Assembly: GCA_913052275.1 (NCBI GenBank) | Contig: CAJXDX010000064.1 | Coordinates: 1-8,792, forward strand | Reading direction: 5' to 3' | From: an uncultured Pseudomonadota bacterium | Lineage (GTDB): Bacteria > SAR324 > NAC60-12 | Length of the DNA stretch: 8,792 bases | Shown: piece after piece, positions 5,928-8,792 of the stretch | Numbering within the stretch: position 1 is the stretch's first letter | Layout: every line of letters starts with the position of its first letter | Notes under the pieces: generated by a model | The model's input: only the letters and a program-made list of their open reading frames with translations | Databases searched by the model: none | Told to the model about the DNA's origin: nothing | Translations under genes and position numbers: made by a program

Positions 5928-7645
5928 AGCAAGGAATATGCTCCAGGACTCTCAGACTGCTAAATAAAATCTTTTTCCCCGAAATTGTTTTTGCGAAGAA
6001 AATAGGAATTAAGTTTCTTCGCAAATTGCTTACTACTTTATTTACAATCCTGTTCCTGACAGGGTTGCTGTATCCTGAGATTATTCACGCTCGACAGTCC
6101 GTAGGAATCCTCTCCGTTAATATTAACTACCCATCAAAAGGTCTGAATTGGCTCAAATTATTCCTTAGGGAAGAGCTTTCACTGCAATTGCAGCTTGCTG
6201 ATCGGTTTTCAGTTATTACACCTGATACAATGCGTCGCTGGGATCAGCGGCACAATGTAAAAGGCCTGCTTCAGGCCAATTTGTCAGATCATGATTCAAC
6301 AGTATTCACCCTGCTGAAACCTGACAGATTACTTGAACTGTCAATACAGAAAGTTCTAAGCCAACTTTCTGTCAGATGGAACATAAGAAGTTTCAGTGAA
6401 AATAAATCTATAGATAATAATCACGCCTGGGCTACTCCGGATAAACTGGTAGAGAAACTACTGAGTGATCTTGAAGGCGATCCTTTTTTTGGCAAACTTA
6501 CACACTTCCCGCAAGGATATTCATGGCATGGGGTCAGGAGTTTTTTTCAATGGAAGCTTAAACCTGTCCCGTCCCCTGGCTCCGAAGAATGGCAGAAACG
6601 TAAAGAAGAGCTTGAGTCTTTACTATTAAATTACCCATCGCTGGGCTCCTCAATCAAAGTTTGCAGAGCTGTAATGCTCATTCTAGAAAGCAGTGTTTTA
6701 AACCCCGCCCACGTTCCAAGCCTTGTTTTGGCAGAGCATGATATTTTAGCTGCTATCAAACAGCATCCTGGCAATGCTGAACATCACACGTTGTTGTCAC
6801 TGATACATTACCTTCGCAGAGACCCTTTGTATGCCAAACAACAGGCAAATATTGCAGAGAAAATAAATCCCGGCAACGGAATGGCAATGATACTCTATGG
6901 CCTTACTATCGGCAAGACCCCTCAAGCAGGTACTTCCTTTATTAAACAGGGTCTCCGGAACTATCCGTTTGTTGCAGAACCAGATTCTCTGGGATGGCAG
7001 CCATACCATTTACTTGTCAGAGATTTAGAACCTTGGCTGGTTACTTCTGATAATGAAAAAGTTGTAAATTATGAACAGCTGATGCATTCAGGCAAGGAGT
7101 TATACAACGATCAGCGCTGGAATGAGGCTCGCAAATTCTTTGAAGATGCATCTGTACTTGAACCTCATCTTCCTGAACCTGCTCTGTATCTGGCCAGACT
7201 TAAGCTGGCTCAACAGGATGTGAAGAGCGCACTGCTTCAGCTTGCCAAACTCCAAAGCAGATTTCCCATAGATCCTGAAATCAACCTTTATCTGGGATAC
7301 GCACATGAACAATTAAAGCATCATCACAAAGCTGAAAAATTATACCGGCGAGTACTTCTTCTTAAACCGGAACACCACAAGGCACTTTTGAGACTTGGAG
7401 CAGTGCTAATTAAACTTGGCAAACATGGAGAAGCAAGAAGTTTTCTGGAAAGCCTTACCCGAAAATATCCTTTGTATACTGTTGCATGGTGGAATCTTGG
7501 CATAGTTTATTTAAATTTTGGAGAAATGGAGTTGGCAGAGTCAGCATGGCAGGAATGTCTGAGACTTGAACCGGAAAACAACCAAGTAAAGATTAGACTT
7601 GAACAATTGCGTGAAGAAATGTATTTTGCATCAATATCAAACTAG
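5924..7645 (+). CDS. Exported TPR-repeat protein, 573 aa, translationally coupled to the ZapB-like gene
   Basis: TPR proteins are scaffolds for protein-protein contacts. A basic n-region of about 34 residues and a hydrophobic stretch at 35-50 lead to a possible signal peptidase site after IHA (56), so the protein is probably periplasmic, or anchored if uncleaved. Residues 60-106 alternate strand, helix, strand (VGILSV, an amphipathic helix near 73-91, RFSVITPDTMRRW). This resembles the small alpha/beta domains found before TPRs in envelope proteins (TolB-N or LpoB/CsgG-like), but only as a pattern. Degenerate helical repeats appear at about 270-350, and five regular TPRs run from about 383 to 553, with the usual G/A-Y-A and Pro positions (for example at 414, 448, 482, 516 and 550). 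The ATG overlaps the upstream stop (ATGA), and there is no good ribosome binding site of its own, so translation probably depends on re-initiation after the ZapB-like gene. No in-frame ATG/GTG offers a better start. Function unknown; an envelope or division scaffold like CpoB is one option. Confidence 0.85.
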   Translation: MKQGICSRTLRLLNKIFFPEIVFAKKIGIKFLRKLLTTLFTILFLTGLLYPEIIHARQSVGILSVNINYPSKGLNWLKLFLREELSLQLQLADRFSVITPDTMRRWDQRHNVKGLLQANLSDHDSTVFTLLKPDRLLELSIQKVLSQLSVRWNIRSFSENKSIDNNHAWATPDKLVEKLLSDLEGDPFFGKLTHFPQGYSWHGVRSFFQWKLKPVPSPGSEEWQKRKEELESLLLNYPSLGSSIKVCRAVMLILESSVLNPAHVPSLVLAEHDILAAIKQHPGNAEHHTLLSLIHYLRRDPLYAKQQANIAEKINPGNGMAMILYGLTIGKTPQAGTSFIKQGLRNYPFVAEPDSLGWQPYHLLVRDLEPWLVTSDNEKVVNYEQLMHSGKELYNDQRWNEARKFFEDASVLEPHLPEPALYLARLKLAQQDVKSALLQLAKLQSRFPIDPEINLYLGYAHEQLKHHHKAEKLYRRVLLLKPEHHKALLRLGAVLIKLGKHGEARSFLESLTRKYPLYTVAWWNLGIVYLNFGEMELAESAWQECLRLEPENNQVKIRLEQLREEMYFASISN

Positions 7646-8050
7646 CTTTTTTCGCAATAATTTTCGTTTAGGCTTCACACTTGCAGATATAAATTATTGA
7701 TATTGATCTTAACAGCGTAAGTGTAAATTTTTCATTGCAAAGAAGCAACAAACTATAATAATCTTGAATAAAGATATTATTAGCAATTGCTGACGAAGTA
7801 CTTGTTTTTTAAGCCTGATTCTGTAATAACTAATTTATTGTGCTGGCAGAAAATTCATAAAACTTTTATGAAAGTATAGAAAATTTTGATTTCTTTGTTT
7901 ATCATTAAGTATTAAAAAACGGGAATTCTTAAACTTTTCTGGGGAATAATCAAACTCAAATAAAAGACAATTCCTCTTGGAAAAATTCCAAATATACTTT
8001 ACTTTAATTATGAAAAATGTTACAATTCCCCACTTTAGTTAATAAAAAGC
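7646..8050. other. AT-rich intergenic stretch with inverted repeats
   Basis: No gene is supported in this stretch of about 400 bases. It holds several inverted repeats: ACACTT (7677-7682) with AAGTGT (7719-7724), TAATAATCTT (7756-7765) with AAGATATTATTA (7771-7782, two-base bulge, five-base loop), TTGGAA (7977-7982) with TTCCAA (7986-7991), and GGGGAAT (7941-7947) with ATTCCCC (8025-8031). Long AT-rich DNA before a surface-protein gene often carries regulator sites, but none is recognised here. Confidence 0.5.
7677..7730 (+). terminator. Weak terminator-like stem after the TPR gene
   Basis: ACACTTGC at 7677-7684 can pair with GCGTAAGTGT at 7715-7724, leaving two bases unpaired, and AAATTTTT follows. 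The 30-base AT-rich loop and short stem make it a poor intrinsic terminator. It is the best candidate for ending the ZapB-like/TPR transcript. Confidence 0.2.
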
Positions 8051-8079
8051 TTGCAAAAATTAAATATAAACAATAAAAT
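8051..8079 (+). promoter_or_regulatory. Sigma-70-type promoter of the barrel-protein gene
   Basis: TTGCAA at 8051-8056 (4 of 6) and TAAAAT at 8074-8079 (5 of 6) are exactly 17 bases apart, the optimal spacing. Transcription would start near 8086, leaving a leader of about 50 bases before the ATG at 8138. This shows that the barrel gene is transcribed separately from the TPR gene. Confidence 0.55.
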
Positions 8080-8122
8080 CGCTCGCGAATCGGTTACAGA
8101 ATTTTTCTCGATAATTCAGAAC

Positions 8123-8133
8123 AGAGGAAGGAC
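8123..8133 (+). promoter_or_regulatory. Ribosome binding site deciding the barrel-protein start
   Basis: AGAGGAAGGAC, just upstream of the ATG at 8138, is a strong purine-rich Shine-Dalgarno sequence. It selects this ATG over the in-frame TTG at 8051, which is part of the -35 box. Confidence 0.75.
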
Positions 8134-8137
8134 GAAC

Positions 8138-8722
8138 ATGAAAAATATTATAGTTTTTATCATCTCCATCTTTTTTTCTGTCCAGGTTTTTGCTCAATCT
8201 GAAGATAGTCAAGATGTTACTCCAACAGACCAAACTGCTAAAACAAGTTTGGCTGGAGAATATATTTACGCCGATTCATATTTTAAAAAATCCAAGACAG
8301 GTGTTTTGTTGAAGTGGTTACCAACAACAGGCCCAACTGTGTTTTACGGGTGGCGTTTTGTAGTCTACAACACAGAAAAGTTTTTTATCGGAGGTACTGG
8401 ATTCACAGGTCAGTATGGTGGTCCAGATGATTATGGTACTCTGACTGCGGCCGGTATGACAGCAGGCTGGGATTTTACAATCTTTGACGATGTATATGTT
8501 GACTGGGGCTTATCTGCAGGTGGTGTTGGTGGCAGAAACGCACAAGGTACAGACACAATTGAAGAAGGTGGTGTACTAGTAGAGCCTTGGTTCGGATTTA
8601 ACCACAAACTTGGTGAAAATACTGACTTTAATTATTCCTTCTCCTTATGGTATGCGCCGAACAGTAAAACCTATAACGGTGCGCTCGCATTTAATATGCG
8701 AATTGATTTCATAATCAACTAA
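8138..8722 (+). CDS. Small secreted protein, probable outer-membrane beta-barrel, 194 aa
   Basis: The protein begins with a clear Sec signal peptide: Lys2, a hydrophobic core at about 4-18, and signal peptidase I site VFA|Q after residue 19. The mature part of about 175 residues starts with a short acidic, Thr-rich segment, then alternates hydrophobic and polar residues with many Gly, Tyr, Trp and Phe and Gly/Asn/Asp turns, as in small barrels. Examples are VFYGWRFVVY, FIGGTGFTGQYGG, VYVDWGLSAGG, VEPWFGFNHKLGENTDFNYSFSLWYA and the closing strand ALAFNMRIDFIIN. The length suits an eight- to ten-strand barrel such as the OmpW/PagL size class, but I recognise no family motif. The last residue is Asn rather than the usual terminal Phe, with Phe three residues before it. 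The gene has its own promoter, a strong ribosome binding site and a long AT-rich upstream region. An alternative is a periplasmic beta-sandwich protein. Substrate or role is unknown. Confidence 0.8.
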   Translation: MKNIIVFIISIFFSVQVFAQSEDSQDVTPTDQTAKTSLAGEYIYADSYFKKSKTGVLLKWLPTTGPTVFYGWRFVVYNTEKFFIGGTGFTGQYGGPDDYGTLTAAGMTAGWDFTIFDDVYVDWGLSAGGVGGRNAQGTDTIEEGGVLVEPWFGFNHKLGENTDFNYSFSLWYAPNSKTYNGALAFNMRIDFIIN

Positions 8723-8792
8723 TTCTCCTCCCTTCAATATAAACAAGCATTTATTCAAAATATAAGCAGTTTTTCGGAATTGTTTGTAAATT

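Noticed and set aside
8051..8137. 29-codon N-terminal extension of the barrel protein from a TTG
   Set aside because: The TTG is part of a good -35 box, and the ATG at 8138 has a strong ribosome binding site followed directly by a signal peptide.

Overview
The window looks like a chromosomal stretch from an AT-rich Gram-negative bacterium. Two genes encode exported proteins, one of them probably an outer-membrane beta-barrel. There is also a ZapB-like division coiled coil of the kind known from proteobacteria, and bacterial MutM and DXS enzymes. I see no tRNA, rRNA, CRISPR array, transposase, integrase or phage gene. The exact lineage cannot be read from the sequence; proteobacterial or proteobacteria-like is my inference.

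Layout. Two genes point left. The first is the 5' part of mutM (formamidopyrimidine-DNA glycosylase), cut by the left edge at 1-407. The second, after a 406-base non-coding stretch, is a 799-residue cytoplasmic helical protein of unknown family at 814-3213. A 136-base divergent control region (3214-3349) separates it from the rightward genes: dxs (3350-5290, first enzyme of the MEP isoprenoid pathway), a 129-residue ZapB-like coiled coil with a very acidic tail (5538-5927), and an exported TPR protein (5924-7645) whose start codon overlaps the stop of the ZapB-like gene. A 492-base AT-rich stretch with several inverted repeats and a good promoter then leads to a small secreted barrel-like protein (8138-8722).

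How the genes may work together. MutM (DNA repair) and DXS (isoprenoid precursors, including the lipid carrier for peptidoglycan) are housekeeping functions. The tightest link is the ATGA overlap between the ZapB-like gene and the TPR gene. It pairs a probable cytoplasmic Z-ring-associated coiled coil with a periplasmic repeat protein, which suggests a small unit acting in cell division or envelope growth. The pair appears to have its own promoter (about 5406-5435) and a roughly 95-base leader with two perfect hairpins.

The items most worth a second look are the unrecognised 799-residue protein, the ZapB-like/TPR pair with its acidic tail and hairpin leader, and a 14-base motif shared by the regions upstream of both leftward genes.
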